NCBI GenBank assembly: GCA_003254925.1
Contig: QANZ01047720.1
Coordinates: 1 to 64,000 of the forward strand
Length of the DNA stretch: 64,000 bases
Reading direction: 5' to 3'
DNA from: Chamaecrista fasciculata
Lineage: Eukaryota; Streptophyta; Magnoliopsida; Fabales; Fabaceae
The notes under the pieces were generated by a model. It did no database searches and had not been told where the DNA came from. It saw nothing but the letters and a program-made list of their open reading frames with translations. The translations under genes were made by a program, and so were the position numbers. Positions 11,837-22,769 of this stretch are shown piece by piece (within the stretch, counting starts at the first letter, position 1; each line of letters starts with the position of its first letter).

Positions 11837-12635
11837 TTGGGTTTTCGTTTGAATATTACTCATTTCGATGACTGTAGGTTTTCTAATCCTTCTCCTTCCT
11901 CTTCATCTTCCTCTTCATCTTTTGAATTTTGGTCTGAGTTTGGTGATCAACCACAACCGCTGAGAGTCATTTTCCCAAACGATCCTTTATTTCCCGAGGG
12001 CGTTTCCCCCCTTTTTGCTAGTGAATGGAGGAGAGTTCTTCATAAAATGGGTTATAACTGTCATGTTTCCTCAGCTGCTGGAAACAACGAGAGGGCGCCT
12101 AGAACGTCAACGCCTCATAACTCTATTCATGAACCATCAACGCCAACGGGATTCGCGTCCCCGATGGAAAGGAGGGATGGTGATGTTGTGGCGTCATGTT
12201 CCGGGAGAGTTTGACCAGATCGACGGAAATTCACGAGATGCTATCTCCTACCGCGGGATCGGCGTCCATGGATGAGGAATCATCTATACCCGAGGATGCG
12301 GGTGGTGCTGATGTTCCTATCTGGCCGTCCATAGGGGATGGTGATCCTCAGCAGACAATCTATGGTGAGGAAGTTAATTTCCAAGCTTACCCAGAGTGGT
12401 TCCTTTGCCAAAACTCTAGGTTGGCCAACGTTCCCTGGGTTAAGGGTGCTGAGACAACGCCATGTGGCCCCGATAGGGCTGAAGTTATGAGGAACGCGCG
12501 TCCCGTAGTTGATTGGCGTCGTCAGAGACCCAATGAGAAGGTACAAAAGGGGCATTTGGACCTGACGAACGACGTGGTGAAAGAGTACTACACCTGGCTC
12601 TTTGGTGTGGACTATCTCGAGAGGCTCAACCAAGA

Positions 12636-13667
12636 CACTACTAGAAAAAATCAATTTTGTGACGGACAAATCCGTCACTAAATCATGAAATTCGTCACAA
12701 AACAGTGATTTAGTGACGGATTTGTCCGTCAGAACGTCAGACGCTAAAAAGCGCGTCAGTAAATTTATGTGACGGACGTAGTTTCTGTCACTAAATTTGT
12801 GACAGACTAAATGAAAAAAATCCGTCACAAATCTGTCACTAATCATAATCAATGTTGACAAAAGTGAAGTTCTTTTTGTGACCGATGATCCGTCACAAAT
12901 TGTAACATTTGCTACGACCAATGTTTCTAAATGTTCGTCACAAATCTGTCACTAATTTTTTGTCCCAAATCTGTCACTAAATTTTCCGTCACAAATTTAT
13001 CTTTAAATTTTCATCACATATCCGTCACAAATATGTCTATAAATATCTATCACAAAAATTGTTATATTATCTTTAAATTGTTTACAGAGGCAGGAAGGGG
13101 CAACGACTGACGACTGAGCGTTGAAGAATGGAGGCCGAAGAGTGGCAACGACTGACGAAGAGACGAAGAGAATGGAGGAACCAAAGAGAGGCAACGACTG
13201 ACGACTGTCAATGGAGGCGACGGACGACTGTGAATGGAGGCGGAGCGACGGTCGAAGGCTGTGAATAAAGGATGAAGGTGAATGGAGGCAGAGCGACGAT
13301 TGAAGGCAGAGCGACGATTGAAGGCAGAGCGATGATTGAAGGATGAAGGTGAATGGAGGCAAGAATGGAGGCAGAGCGACAGTGTTTTGAAACCCTAAAC
13401 AATTTTGGAGAAGGATTGGGTTTAGTGGCAAGAATGGAGGGAAGTGAAAAAATTATGGGTGAAATATTTCTAAGTCTCGCGCGAGGTTAGTAGTGTTTAG
13501 TGAGGGATCATAATATCTGACAAATATTCCTCACAAATTAAGCTAATATTATCAAAATAGTGAGGAAATGTTGAGTCTCTCAAAAATTGGTCACTAACAT
13601 TAATTTTTTATGACCGAATCGGATCCGTCACAAACATCTGTCACAAATTTTAATTTTTCTAGTAGTG
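12636..13667. mobile_element. CACTA-type non-autonomous element, 1032 bp
   Basis: Ends CACTACTAGAAAAA and TTTTTCTAGTAGTG form a perfect 14-bp inverted repeat, flanked by the 3-bp duplication AGA (12633-12635; 13668-13670), as expected for CACTA (En/Spm). Subterminal zones carry many TGTGACGGA/TCCGTCAC units in both orientations. The middle (13085-13445) has purine-rich short tandem repeats (gaaggcagagcgacgatt, three times) whose long open frames are repeat artefacts. No transposase. It splits the antisense gene of Gypsy-A. Confidence 0.95.
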
Positions 13668-14267
13668 AGAGCTAATGGCGTCCTCACCCCGTCGTCCATT
13701 TTCTGGGTGCGAGATCTCCGTGCTAAGTCATTTGGAGACAACGTCAGATATGTTCTACACCGATGGAAGGGGCTTTCTAATTTGTGAGCACACCCTTAAA
13801 GGTTGCGATATTGAGATGCCCTTCAATCCTGCGGTTGTGGACCTTCTAGCCATCATGAACATTTCTCCTATTCAAGTTAGTGCCAACGGATGGCGCATCC
13901 TTCTGGCTTCGTCGCCAAATGCAAAAGGGATGACGTTGTCGCAACCGCGCGACTGTTCCTGTACTTCTTCTATCCACGCTGGGTGGACAATTGCTTCATC
14001 TCCTATTACAGACGCCCAGGGTGCCCCCAGGTTCTGAAACACGCTGTTAGCAACCCCAAGGAATGGCAGTACAAATTTGTCTTTATTAAGGAATCGGGGT
14101 CTGAACGGCCTTTCTGGGTTCGCGCGTCGGATGAGCGTGCCATGTTCCCCTATCATGGAGGAGGCCTCGCCTTGGGCCCTTTGAGTGCAACTGGAGGGAC
14201 CTAACCATTGACGAACGCCTGGCAGCGTTGCAGTTGATCACCACTGACCTTTTTGACCCTAAGCGTT

Positions 14268-14343
14268 GTATGTTTCTCTTCATTTTTGCATGATACTTCC
14301 TTTCCTTGTGATAGTTTCTTAAAATTTACTTTGCTTGTTTCAG
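14268..14343 (+). other. Intron in antisense extra gene (76 bp)
   Basis: Donor aagcgtt|GTATGT and acceptor GTTTCAG|taatggagg. Removing it keeps the frame, with the spliced codon reading Leu before MEASLADVIG. Gypsy-B has an intron at the same place and phase (44576-44654) with the same donor context and acceptor, although the intron sequences differ. This is good comparative support for real splicing in the ancestor. Confidence 0.8.
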
Positions 14344-15440
14344 TAATGGAGGCTTCCTTGGCTGATGTCATTGGAACCAAACGTCCTCGCGGGGACAAAG
14401 GGAAAGAGAAGGTGGTGGCCACCTCAAAGAAGAAATCTGCCCCTGCTCCCAGGAAGCCTGGGAGTCTTACGATTCGTGAGCCTACTGCTGCAACCAAGGA
14501 TGGGAGAGCAGCGTTGCGGAAGCGTGCGCGCCCCACTGTTGAAGTTCCTTTAATCCCTGCAGCTCTGGAGGCTGGATATTTCAATGCTCTGGAGATTCTC
14601 TCCAACTGCCTTTCAGAAGCAACGGCGGTGAAGCGAGATGATCTTGCTAGGGCGTCTACGGAAAACACTCGGTATCCTGCCGAGGAGACCGCCCAATTTT
14701 TGTTGGCCGCTGGGTTGCGTGTGTTGGCCAACAACATCTCTAGGAAAGATTTTATTTCTGAGAGAGATGTTGCACGCGAGGACGCCAAGAAATTGCGTCG
14801 TACTGTTGAGGAGCTGGGGTATGAGTTAAACTTGATGAAGGCTTTCCAGGATTCCCTCAGAATTGGGTTCGAACGGAGGGGCCAGCATCTGGAGGATGCC
14901 ACTGGCGTTATTAACCAACTCAACGATAGAGTGGCTGGTTTGGAAACCGAGCTACAAAATACCAAGGAAGCCTACGCAGCCTTTAAGGAGTTAGCCCTGA
15001 GGCAGGTCAAGTGGAGGGGTTCTCGCCACAACTACATAGGTTTTAAGAACGTCATCCAGCAACTGAGGTTGCGCAATCCCAATCTTGACACCACAGGGAT
15101 CTGCCCGAACAAGATAGTGGAGGGCAGGCTCATCCGAGATCCCATTGACGCCGACCCGGCATTGAAGATTTCAAGGATGCCTGAAAATTATGCATTGACG
15201 GGGTACGAGTCTGGTGGTGACGAAGACTTTCCTTGGTTCCCGAATGAAGTAGTTCCCCTTCCGGGTGAAGAAAGTCAAGGAGTTGCAGACGCTTCCACTC
15301 TTGGGGATGGCAATGAGGGACCTACTGCAGGTTGGGCTGCCATTGGTGACAACGCCGCAGATGATGTTGCGGATGCTGCAGATGAGAATGCCCCTACTGG
15401 CGAGGGTATTGTTGTTGAGAATCCCCCCGCTAATGCTTAG

Positions 15441-15981
15441 GCCTACGTGCCTGTTCATTCCGTTTTGGGCCTGCGCGCCCCTCTTTTTTCTTTTATGTTT
15501 GTCTTGCTGTGGCTTGCATGCGACTTGTATTTTTGATATGGTGTGGCCTTTGAGCCACTTTCTGGATATTTGGGCGATGACGCCCTTTGTATTTATGCCG
15601 TTAATTTTAGCAGTGTTTGCTTTTAACGCTTTATTCCTTGCTATGCTTGCTATGTTTGCCATGCATTTTCCATGCCTTGACTCTATTATTGTATGGCTTG
15701 CACGTTAAAGTGCTGCCTCGCGATGGGCGCGCTTCGAGCGTTTGCGTATTATACGCTAAGTTTTTGACTAGTCATCCAAGGGAGGGACGGTCCGCATGGT
15801 TGGTGAGTGCCATACTCACAAGGCTCCTTCGAGGGCCTTTTAGTTGCTGTTCTGAGGGCGTCCCCTCGAGCAACTTAATATGATTAACAGAAATGTGTTA
15901 TGGAAAAAATGCACTTTATTGATATAAACTCTCAGTACAATTGGCTCAGGGGCCTTCTTTGGTTATTACAAAGTTTCCTTA
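15441..15981. other. Gypsy-A spacer between antisense gene end and integrase end
   Basis: No coding signal. The counterpart is 42843-43376 in Gypsy-B, with shared blocks such as the GGCACTCACCAACCATGCGGACCG-type phrase (15808-15785) and the CGATGGGCGCGCTTCGAGCG region. In both elements the convergent gene ends (antisense gene and pol) meet here, so it probably holds the transcript ends of both. Confidence 0.6.
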
Positions 15982-17325
15982 CTAAGGGAAATAAAATTTA
16001 AGCTTGGCCATGTTCCAAGCATTTGGAAGTGGCTTACCCTCGAAGGTTTCCAGCTTGAAGGCGTTGCCAGGTAGGATCTTTGTAACCCTGTATGGGCCTT
16101 CCCAGTTTGGTCCCAACTTCCCATGTCTCGGATCTTTCCTGTTGTTTTCCACAATTCTGAGCACCCAGTCTCCTATTTTAAGGGTCCTGGGTTTGATTTT
16201 GGAGTCGTGGTATTTCTTAACCATCTGATTATAGGCAGCTTGTCTAATGGTTGCGACTTCCCTTCTTTCTTCCAAGCTGTCAAGCTCTTCCAGTCTGGAG
16301 TTGGCATCATTGGTACTCGGGTAATTGATTATCCTCTCGGTTGGGACGTTCACTTCAGCAGGTATCACTGCTTCATGCCCATAGGCCAAGGCGAAGGATG
16401 TTTCCTTCGTGGCTGTTTGCTTTGTGGTCCTGTATGACCATAATACTGAGGGGAGTTTATCAACCTATCTTCCCTTAGCTGACTCCAGTCTCCGTTTGAT
16501 TCCTTGTATGATGATCCTGTTGGCCAATTCGACTTGGCCGTTTGTGGCAGGATGTTCTACCGAGGTGGTCTTATGGTGGATTTTCCAGACTTTACAAAAG
16601 TCCTAGAATTTCTTGCTCATGAACTGAGCGCCATTGTCGGATATCAATGTGTTTGGGACGCCAAACCTGGTGATGATGTTTTTCCACACGAATTTTTCCA
16701 TGGCTTCCGTGGTTATGGACGCCACAGCTTTAGCTTCCACCCACTTTGTGAAGTAGTCTACGGCGACTATGAGAAATTTTCTCTGGTAAGTGGCCATTGG
16801 AAATGGCCCTGCAATGTCGATCCCCCACAGATCAAAAGGCCATGGTGAAGTGATGGCGTTCAGGGGAGCTGCGTGTGAGTGGATCATGTTGGCATACTTT
16901 TGGCATTTTTCGCACGAACGGACAACGTTCTCAGCATCTTGCTGAAGTGTGGGCCAGAAGTAGCTAGCTCTTTGGATCTTCCTTCGCATCGCCATCGGGC
17001 CTTGGTGGCTTGCACATAGTCCTTCGTGGACTTCGGTCAATACTCTGTTGATCTCGTCTCCTGCTATGCACTTGGCTCCAGGGTGACTGAACTTTTTTCT
17101 GTATAAGGCGCCTTGTCTGATGAAGTACCTGCCAGATCTTCTTGTGACTTTTCTGGCTTCGTTCTTGTTTGAAGGAAGGGCGCCTATGGCCAGATATTTG
17201 AATATTGGCGTTCTCCAGTCGTCAACTTCTTCCACGGGGAGGATATCTTGCTCCAGGATTGACGGCTCCCTTAGAGTTGTTTTGATGATGGAGTTTCTGC
17301 CTCCTTTTGATGGCTTAGATGCCAA
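15982..17325 (-). pseudogene. Gypsy-A integrase
   Basis: Minus-strand integrase of the Tat type. Zinc-binding HHCC is visible (HEGLCASHQG ... CEKCQKY), then core residues in GIDIAGPF and SDNGAQF. A stop at 16603 follows, and after it the region with the catalytic Glu (HPATNGQVELANR, near 16560-16520). A further open stretch (15982-16389) carries YHDSKIKPRTLKIGDWVLR and GKLGPNWEGPYRV, the typical C-terminal domain, ending near NMAKLKFYFP. There is no chromodomain, consistent with Tat. It would insert the cDNA but is interrupted by at least two stops. Confidence 0.9.
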
Positions 17326-18228
17326 TTTGGCGAGCTTGTCTGCTCGAGCGTTCTCGTTTCGTAAGATATGCTGGAAGGTGGCTTCAATCCCAGAGCCTTC
17401 GATAATTTTCTTTGCCTTCTCGGCGTACTGGACAATAACTGAGTCTTTGGTTTAGTACTCTCTATTCATCTGCTGTATCACCAGTTGGGACTCTCCCAAA
17501 ATTTCCAGCCTTTTGGCGCCGATGTTCGCTGCTAATTTCAGAGCAGCTATCAGGGCCTCGTATTCTGCCTGATTGTTGGTGATTAAGCATTCAATTTCTA
17601 TTGATTGTTCCACGATGGAGCCATTTGGGGCTCGCATCACTATTCCTGCACCTCGTTGTGAATTTGATACGGCACCATCGAAGTGTACCTTCCATGTCCA
17701 GTTTTGGGCGCTTTCAGGCCCCGTCATTTCGGCTACGAAGTCTGCTAACGCCTGTTCTTTGATGGCCCTCCTGGGCTCGTAGGCTATCCCGTATTCTGAT
17801 ATTTCTACAGACCAAATTGACATTCTACCAGCGATGTCTGGTTGTTCTACCATCTGTTTGATGGGTCTGTCTGTTCTAACAATTATCTGATACTGTTCGT
17901 AGTAATGCCTCAACTTCCTAGTTGAATGAAGTAATGAGAACGTCAGCTTCTCGAGGCAGTGATACCGCTTTTATGCTCCTGTGAGAGTTTGTGAGAGTTT
18001 TGCTGGTGAAGTAGATGGGTTTTTGTTCTGCTCCCACCTGTAGCACCAAGGCTGAGCTGATTGCGTCATCTGTGGACGCCAAGTAGACATAGATGGCCTT
18101 ATCCTTGACTGGGATTACAAGAATGGGCGGTGACGCCAGATAGTTTTTCAACTTCTGGAAGGCTTCCTCGCATTCCTCGTTCAATTCGAATTTTTTGTTT
18201 GCTTTTAGTGTTTTAAAGAACGGTAAGC
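17326..18228 (-). pseudogene. Gypsy-A RT-associated and Tat-type RNase H
   Basis: Two parts. 17918-18228: the connection/RT-RNase H segment (LASPPILVIPVKDKAIYVYLAS, then SSALVLQ and KPIYFTSKTL). 17452-17913: a second RNase H of the type found in Tat elements (HFDGAVSNSQRGAGIV, NNQAEYEALIAALKLA, ESQLVIQQMN). The Asp expected in the last motif (DSQLV, as in Gypsy-B GDSQ) is Glu here. Stops at 17451 and between the two parts break the frame. Role: removal of element RNA during cDNA synthesis. Confidence 0.85.
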
Positions 18229-18425
18229 ATATATTAGCAGACCTGAATGTAAAGAAAACTTGTGATGAGTAATACTCGTTTCATTAATGGAGAATTGTGC
18301 GTCGTGAGACGGCTTACATGGTCAATTGAAAGTGAATTTGAATAAAGACAGAATTTAAAGACATGACATAATCAAATTGAGGAAACTGCAACTACAAAGC
18401 TTTATTGCTGAGGTGGCGCTAGGCG
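18229..18425. repeat. About 195-bp insertion in Gypsy-A pol
   Basis: Pol similarity stops near 18425 (RFLSR) and resumes at 18228 (LPFFKTLKANKKFEL), which are normally adjacent in this family. The intervening sequence has no coding similarity, and I see no clear terminal repeats or target duplication. Its origin is unknown. Confidence 0.55.
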
Positions 18426-19549
18426 CCTTCTACCTCGACAGGAACCTATGAAGAACCGCTAGCCTGCCATTGAGGCGTTGGACTTCCTTGACCGTTTTCG
18501 GGGGCTTCATCTCCAGAATGCCCTTTCGCTGATCCGGATTTGCTTCGATCCCTCTGTGGGTGAGCATGAATCCCAGGAATTTTCCTCCGTTGACTCCAAA
18601 GGCGCACTTGAAGGGGTTCAGTTTCATCTGGTACTTTCTCAGCTGGCTGAAGATTTCCTTCAAGTCTTCAGTGTGTTTTCCTCCTTCCTTGGTCTTCACC
18701 ACCATGTCGTCCTTGTAGAGTTCCAGGTTCTTCTCGATGTAATCTTTGAAGAAAAGATCCATCATTCTCTAGTAAGTAGCGCCCGCGTTTTTCAACCCGA
18801 ACGGCATCACTGTATACCAGTACGTCCCGAGCTCGGTGATGAAGGACGTTTTCTCGGCGTCCTCAGGGTTCATTTTGATCTGGTTGTAGCCGCTGAAGGC
18901 GTCCAAAAAGCTCATGGTCTGATGACCACAGGTCCCATCCACTAGCTTGTCGATGTTAGGCAATGGATAGTGGTCTTTTGGGCAAGCTTTATTCAAGTCG
19001 GTGAAGTCCACACACATTCTCCATTTGCCATTGGCTTTCTTGACCAACACCACGTTGGATAGCCACTCAGGGTATTTGGTTTGTCTGATGAAACCCGCAG
19101 CTAAGAGTTTGCTAACTTCCTCCTTGATTGTCGTTTGGCGCTCCTGTCCGAACAGGCGCTTTTGCTGGATAACTCCTGGCCTTCCATCTGTGTTGAGACT
19201 GTGACATATGAGTTTTGGATCGGTTCCTGGCATATCGGCAGGACGCCAGGTGAAGACATCTGAGGACGCCGAGCTGAATGAGTTCAGCTTTTTCAGCTTC
19301 GTGCAATAACATGTTGATTTGCACAGTTTTCTCTGCATCATCTCCCAGCTGGATGATTTCTAAATCCCCCATCGACTTAGGTCTCTGTGCCTCAATCTCA
19401 TGTCTGAAATCCTCTACCTCACAGTTCAGGACTTCAGGGTCCACCGCTTCTTTGGCATTTTCATCCGTTTTGGGAGTTCTCGTCTTTCTTTTTCGTTCTT
19501 CCTCATTAGTCCTCTCGAGGCTCACCGCATAGCATTGTCTTGCTGTTTT
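18426..19549 (-). pseudogene. Gypsy-A reverse transcriptase
   Basis: Segments 19112-19525 (spacer before RT), 18769-19341 and 18430-18765 together cover RT. Marks: YPEWLSNVVLVKKANGKWRMC, DFTDLNKACPKDHYPLP, SFLDAFSGYNQI, VMPFGLKNAGATY. A TAG replaces the next Gln, and the catalytic box reads LYKDDMVV where Y-V-D-D is expected. FLGFMLTHRGIEANPDQ follows, then EVQRLNGRLAVLHRFLSR. A frameshift separates the first two segments. Non-functional, because of the stop and a changed residue beside the catalytic Asp pair. Confidence 0.9.
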
Positions 19550-20109
19550 CTAGTTGGTTCTCACTTGCCCTACCCCTTGGGGAGTTGGGAATTTCATGCG
19601 TAGATGTGCAGTAGATATTACTACTCTCATCTTGTTCAAAGATGGGCGTCCTAGGAGGACGTTGTATGCCGAGGGCGCCTGCACCACTATGAATTCAATG
19701 GTGTTGCTGGTTACTCTAGGGTGTTCTCCCATTGTGAGTTTAAATCGATCTTTCCAATGGCAGGGATCTGATCTCCCGTAAAGCCTATCAGGCTTCCATA
19801 ATGATCCTTCAGGTCTTCCATGGGGATGCCCAACTGGTCGAAATATCGCTTGTACAAGATGTCTGCAGAAGAGCCCTGATCCACCATGATTCGTTCCACT
19901 GTGAAGTTGCCAATCTGGGCAGTGATCACCATGGGATCATCATAGTCTCGGTTTACTTCCCATAACTCATCGTCTGTGAAGATTATGGGTTCAACCCATT
20001 TTTCCTCGGCGGATGACTCTTTGCAGTCTATTTTCAGTATAGACCGGTTCACCTTTCTCCTTTTGTGTGGGGTCTTTGCCCCGTTTTTCTCGATACCGCC
20101 CGAGATCAT
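19550..20109 (-). pseudogene. Gypsy-A protease region
   Basis: Reads IGNFTVERIMVDQGSSADILYKRYFDQLGI. The aspartic protease site VDxGSSADIL is characteristic of Tat elements, with Gln at the variable position. It is followed by the flap and second half (VQAPSAYNVLLGRPSLNKMRVV at 19550-19732) after a frame change near 19720. It would cut the polyprotein. Confidence 0.82.
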
Positions 20110-20163
20110 GTGTATGATGCCTTTTGGTTTGTTCTCTCTTGGTGGTGTACGACGATCTCCTCT

Positions 20164-21727
20164 TTAGTCGTCATCGTGAGCGCCACCACCCTTGGATTTT
20201 TTTGCCTCTCGGGCGTCTTTGTCCTCTCTAGTTCTTTTGTTCCCTTCCTTCTTGATGAATCTGGATGGGAGGCGTCCTTTCCGAATGCGGTTCTCTATTT
20301 CATCTTTCAAGGTGATACATTCATCAGTGGTGTGTCCCTCTCCCCTGTGATACCTGCAATACTTGCTGGTGTCCACATTTCGTCCTGCTCTCCTGGGGCG
20401 TTCTGGGAGTCTGGGGAGGAGGTCTGTATTGGCGATCTCGCGAAAGACTTCCGATTGAGATACCGTGAGCACTGTGTAGACGGTATGTTTCCCTCTAGGT
20501 GGAGATCGGGGACGCCTGTGATGATCTCTTCCTGTCGAGCTTTCCCAAGCTCTATCGAAATTTTTGCTTGGTGGTTTCCTTGCGTCTGGCTCAATTCTCG
20601 CGAAGCGATCGCTGAGTTTTTTCAAGGTCTTCCTTTGTTATGAATTCCTCGGCCATTGAAAGTAATTCCCCCACAGATTTTGGGGCTCTGTGAGTGAGTT
20701 CCTTGTGGGCATGGCTCGGTCTGATCCTTGCGAGGAAAGAGTAAACAACTATTTTGTCATGGACTTCTTTGATGTTCAGGCAAGTTTTGCTGAATTTCGC
20801 CAAGTAACCTCCCAGCGATTCTCCCTTGTTCTGCCTAATGTCAGTCAACATCGCCATCGGCTGCTTGTACACTTTGTTGGTCGCAAACCGTTACTTGAAC
20901 ATGTCCTCCAAGTCCCTGAAGCAGTGGACTGAGCCTACCGGAAGTTTTGAGAACCAATCGAGAGCTGGTCCTTCCAGAGTTATCAGGAAAAGTTTGCACC
21001 TTTAATGATCTCCCATGTTGGAGATATTCATGGCAGCCTTAAAACTGAGCAAGTGATCATCTGGGTCCTTCTCGCCTGTGTATGGTGTCAGCTTCATTGG
21101 CATTTTGTAGTTCTTGTCGAGTTTCGCGGGTTGCACGTGAGGTGCCAGGATTCCTTCTGTTGGTGGGGGCGGTCTCATCTGTCCCGACGTATTTGCCGGC
21201 ATCACGGGATCATAGGCGCCCGCTGATTGATACATCCCATTGGGTCCTCCGTAGACGCAGTATCCCGAGTAGTACTAGGGATAGTATTCTTGAGGGTAGT
21301 AGTACCCCTGTGGTGGGTAGGCATAAGCGCCAGACCATGCTTGTGGCTGAGTAAACTGGTTGGGAGCTGCCACTTGAGTTGGTGGTGGCAAACTCGAAGG
21401 CACCTGCTGCTCTTGACTCCCGGGGTTTTCACTCGAGAGAATAGGTTCTGGGTCTTCATTCCCAGGATCTTCAGCAACTTGCTTTCTCTTTCCCATAACC
21501 ATGTTCCGGATGTCTCTGCAGAGTGCTTCCATTTCCATTCGCATATCAGCCTTAAAGGCGGCGATCCCGTCATCTGGTGTTATGGTGATTTGCCCCACCG
21601 GAGCTGGGTTGGGCAGTGTCGGAGCTTCCTGAATGATCGGGAATCCGGGCGGAGGAGCGAGCGTCGAATCCTGCATGGATTGAGTCACTAAGCCTCCCGG
21701 GGTTTGATCAGCTGAAGTTGATGTCAT
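20164..21727 (-). pseudogene. Gypsy-A gag
   Basis: Starts MTSTSADQTPGG at 21727, about 175 bp after the PBS, and is Pro/Gln-rich. The capsid domain follows (KMPMKLTPYTGEKDPDDHLLSFKAAMN at 21002-21235; SLGGYLAKFSKTCLNI at 20591-20872). The nucleocapsid-like motif is KYCRYHRGEGHTTDECITLKDEIE (20164-20625), a C-x2-YH-x3-GH-x4-C arrangement usual in plant Tat gag. Several stops and frame changes (near 21270, 20990 and 20620) break it. Confidence 0.87.
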
Positions 21728-21885
21728 TTTTTCTTTCTCTGGTTCAGATGAACATATAGGTTAAATAAGACATATAAAAAAAATTTACATAAATTATCTC
21801 AGGAGTTCATCTCATTCAGAAAAGAAAAAACAAGGCATAAACCAGCAATTTAAGATAATGTTTAAAATAGGACTTCGTATGAAAG

Positions 21886-21903
21886 TCCCCATAGACGGCG
21901 CCA
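21886..21903 (-). other. Gypsy-A primer binding site (tRNA-Asp-like)
   Basis: Minus strand TGGCGCCGTCTATGGGGA one base after the LTR end. It matches the plant tRNA-Asp 3' end complement (TGGCGCCGTTGCCGGGGA) in 15 of 18 positions. The better-preserved version lies at 31001-31018 in another element. Confidence 0.75.
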
Positions 21904-21904
21904 G

Positions 21905-22505
21905 TGATGAACCTGGTTCTGGCCGGTGGTCATTACCTGGTTCAGTGAGGCAACTCTGGGTCGGAAGTCTCCTGCAAGTCAATGAACGCACAGGGGTGGC
22001 CCTGCGATTCACCTCCGATGCTTAAGTTAATAAGGGATATGAGCTCAATAATCTCAATTGACTGAGTAGAGAGCGTACCTTTTTCCAGTGTGAAGGGTTA
22101 ACCTTTTATACTGGCTGAGGGCAATCAGTTGTGATCTTGCCATAAATGCCTGGACGCTTGATTGTGATCCTGGCTGATCTGATTGTGATCCTTGGCTCCC
22201 ACATAATTTCCTTTCCTGTGAAGGGTGCCTTGATGGCTAAGGCGTTACAAAGGAGAAGGATCTTTGATTGATTTTCCTTGACTGATATCGGATCCTGTGC
22301 AATCCTTGATTGGTTCCTGATTGACTTGGAATATTTCCTTATTGTTTGCTCTGTGGGCGCCCTCATTCTCCGTGCCTGAGGGCGCCCTTGTCATGGCGAG
22401 ATATAGGGCGTTCGCGACCCTTCAGTTCGTCCAATGGGTATTTGGTGCATTGGGCCAGGGGTACACGTTGCCATCTGGGCCTCCTAATTATTGGGCCCAT
22501 TATCA
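21905..22505 (-). mobile_element. Gypsy-A 5' LTR (601 bp)
   Basis: TGAT...ATCA ends, with TATAAAAGG on the minus strand (near 22102-22110) as the core promoter for the element RNA. Pairs with 10664-11264. Confidence 0.93.
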
Positions 22506-22769
22506 TATATATATATATATATATAGTATACACTAATAGTTGATTACGGCACCGACTAAGAGTGACATTTTCTTCTAGTCTCCTTTCAGTTTCAACCCAC
22601 AAGTTAATTCAATTAGATACTGAAAGTTCGATTTTTAATTAGAAAAAAAAACAAAAACAATGCTTTTTACTATACTAAGACAAACTTGTTAGTATTAAGA
22701 AATCTGAATTCAAACAAACATCATGACCGGTAACTAAGCTCTTAATCTTCGTTGCAGAAGTTATTATTG

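Larger units (their letters stand above)
11837..15440 (+). pseudogene. Antisense extra gene of Gypsy-A (Transposase_28-like)
   Basis: Plus-strand gene opposite to gag-pol, between integrase and 3' LTR. Pieces in order: Ser-rich start and PNDPLFPEGVSPLF (11876-12200); a frameshift; WRRQRPNEKVQKGHLDL (12200-12632); a CACTA insertion (12636-13667); DIEMPFNP...SANGWRIL and YFFYPRWVDNCF with one frameshift (13675-14267); an intron (14268-14343, GT..AG); and a 395-codon frame end (to 15440) with KRPRGDKGKEKVV, a helical coiled-coil stretch and an acidic tail. The SANGWRIL region resembles the family called putative gypsy-type transposon protein (Pfam Transposase_28), from memory. Function unknown. 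The equivalent of the Gypsy-B start ATG is changed. Confidence 0.7.
10664..22505 (-). mobile_element. Gypsy-A, Tat-type LTR retrotransposon (11.8 kb)
   Basis: LTRs of 601 bp each (10664-11264 and 21905-22505) have TGAT...ATCA ends and are flanked by TATAT (10659-10663; 22506-22510), although the TA-rich setting weakens that duplication. Minus-strand order: 5' LTR (right), PBS, gag, protease, RT, RNase H, integrase, then a 4-kb region bearing a gene on the opposite strand, then the 3' LTR. Integrase after RT defines Gypsy. The VDxGSSADIL protease, the C-x-YH-x-GH gag knuckle and the NNQAEYEAL RNase H point to the Tat lineage. By eye the LTRs differ at about two dozen positions (about 4%), so it is not recent. 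All coding parts have stops. Confidence 0.93.

Noticed and set aside
13003..13431. Open frames of 142 and 64 codons with SLCLQ repeats
   Set aside because: They arise from 18-bp tandem repeats in the CACTA element; no family features.
14201..14965. 254-codon minus-strand frame
   Set aside because: Shadow of the antisense extra gene in Gypsy-A; it covers an intron and has no family motif. The plus-strand frame is supported by the Gypsy-B copy.
15265..15883. Hydrophobic plus-strand frames resembling membrane protein
   Set aside because: Out-of-frame reading of the acidic tail and the T-rich spacer; not kept in Gypsy-B.
22506..22530. Firm target duplication for Gypsy-A
   Set aside because: TATAT fits but lies in a TA repeat, so I treat it as weak support only.
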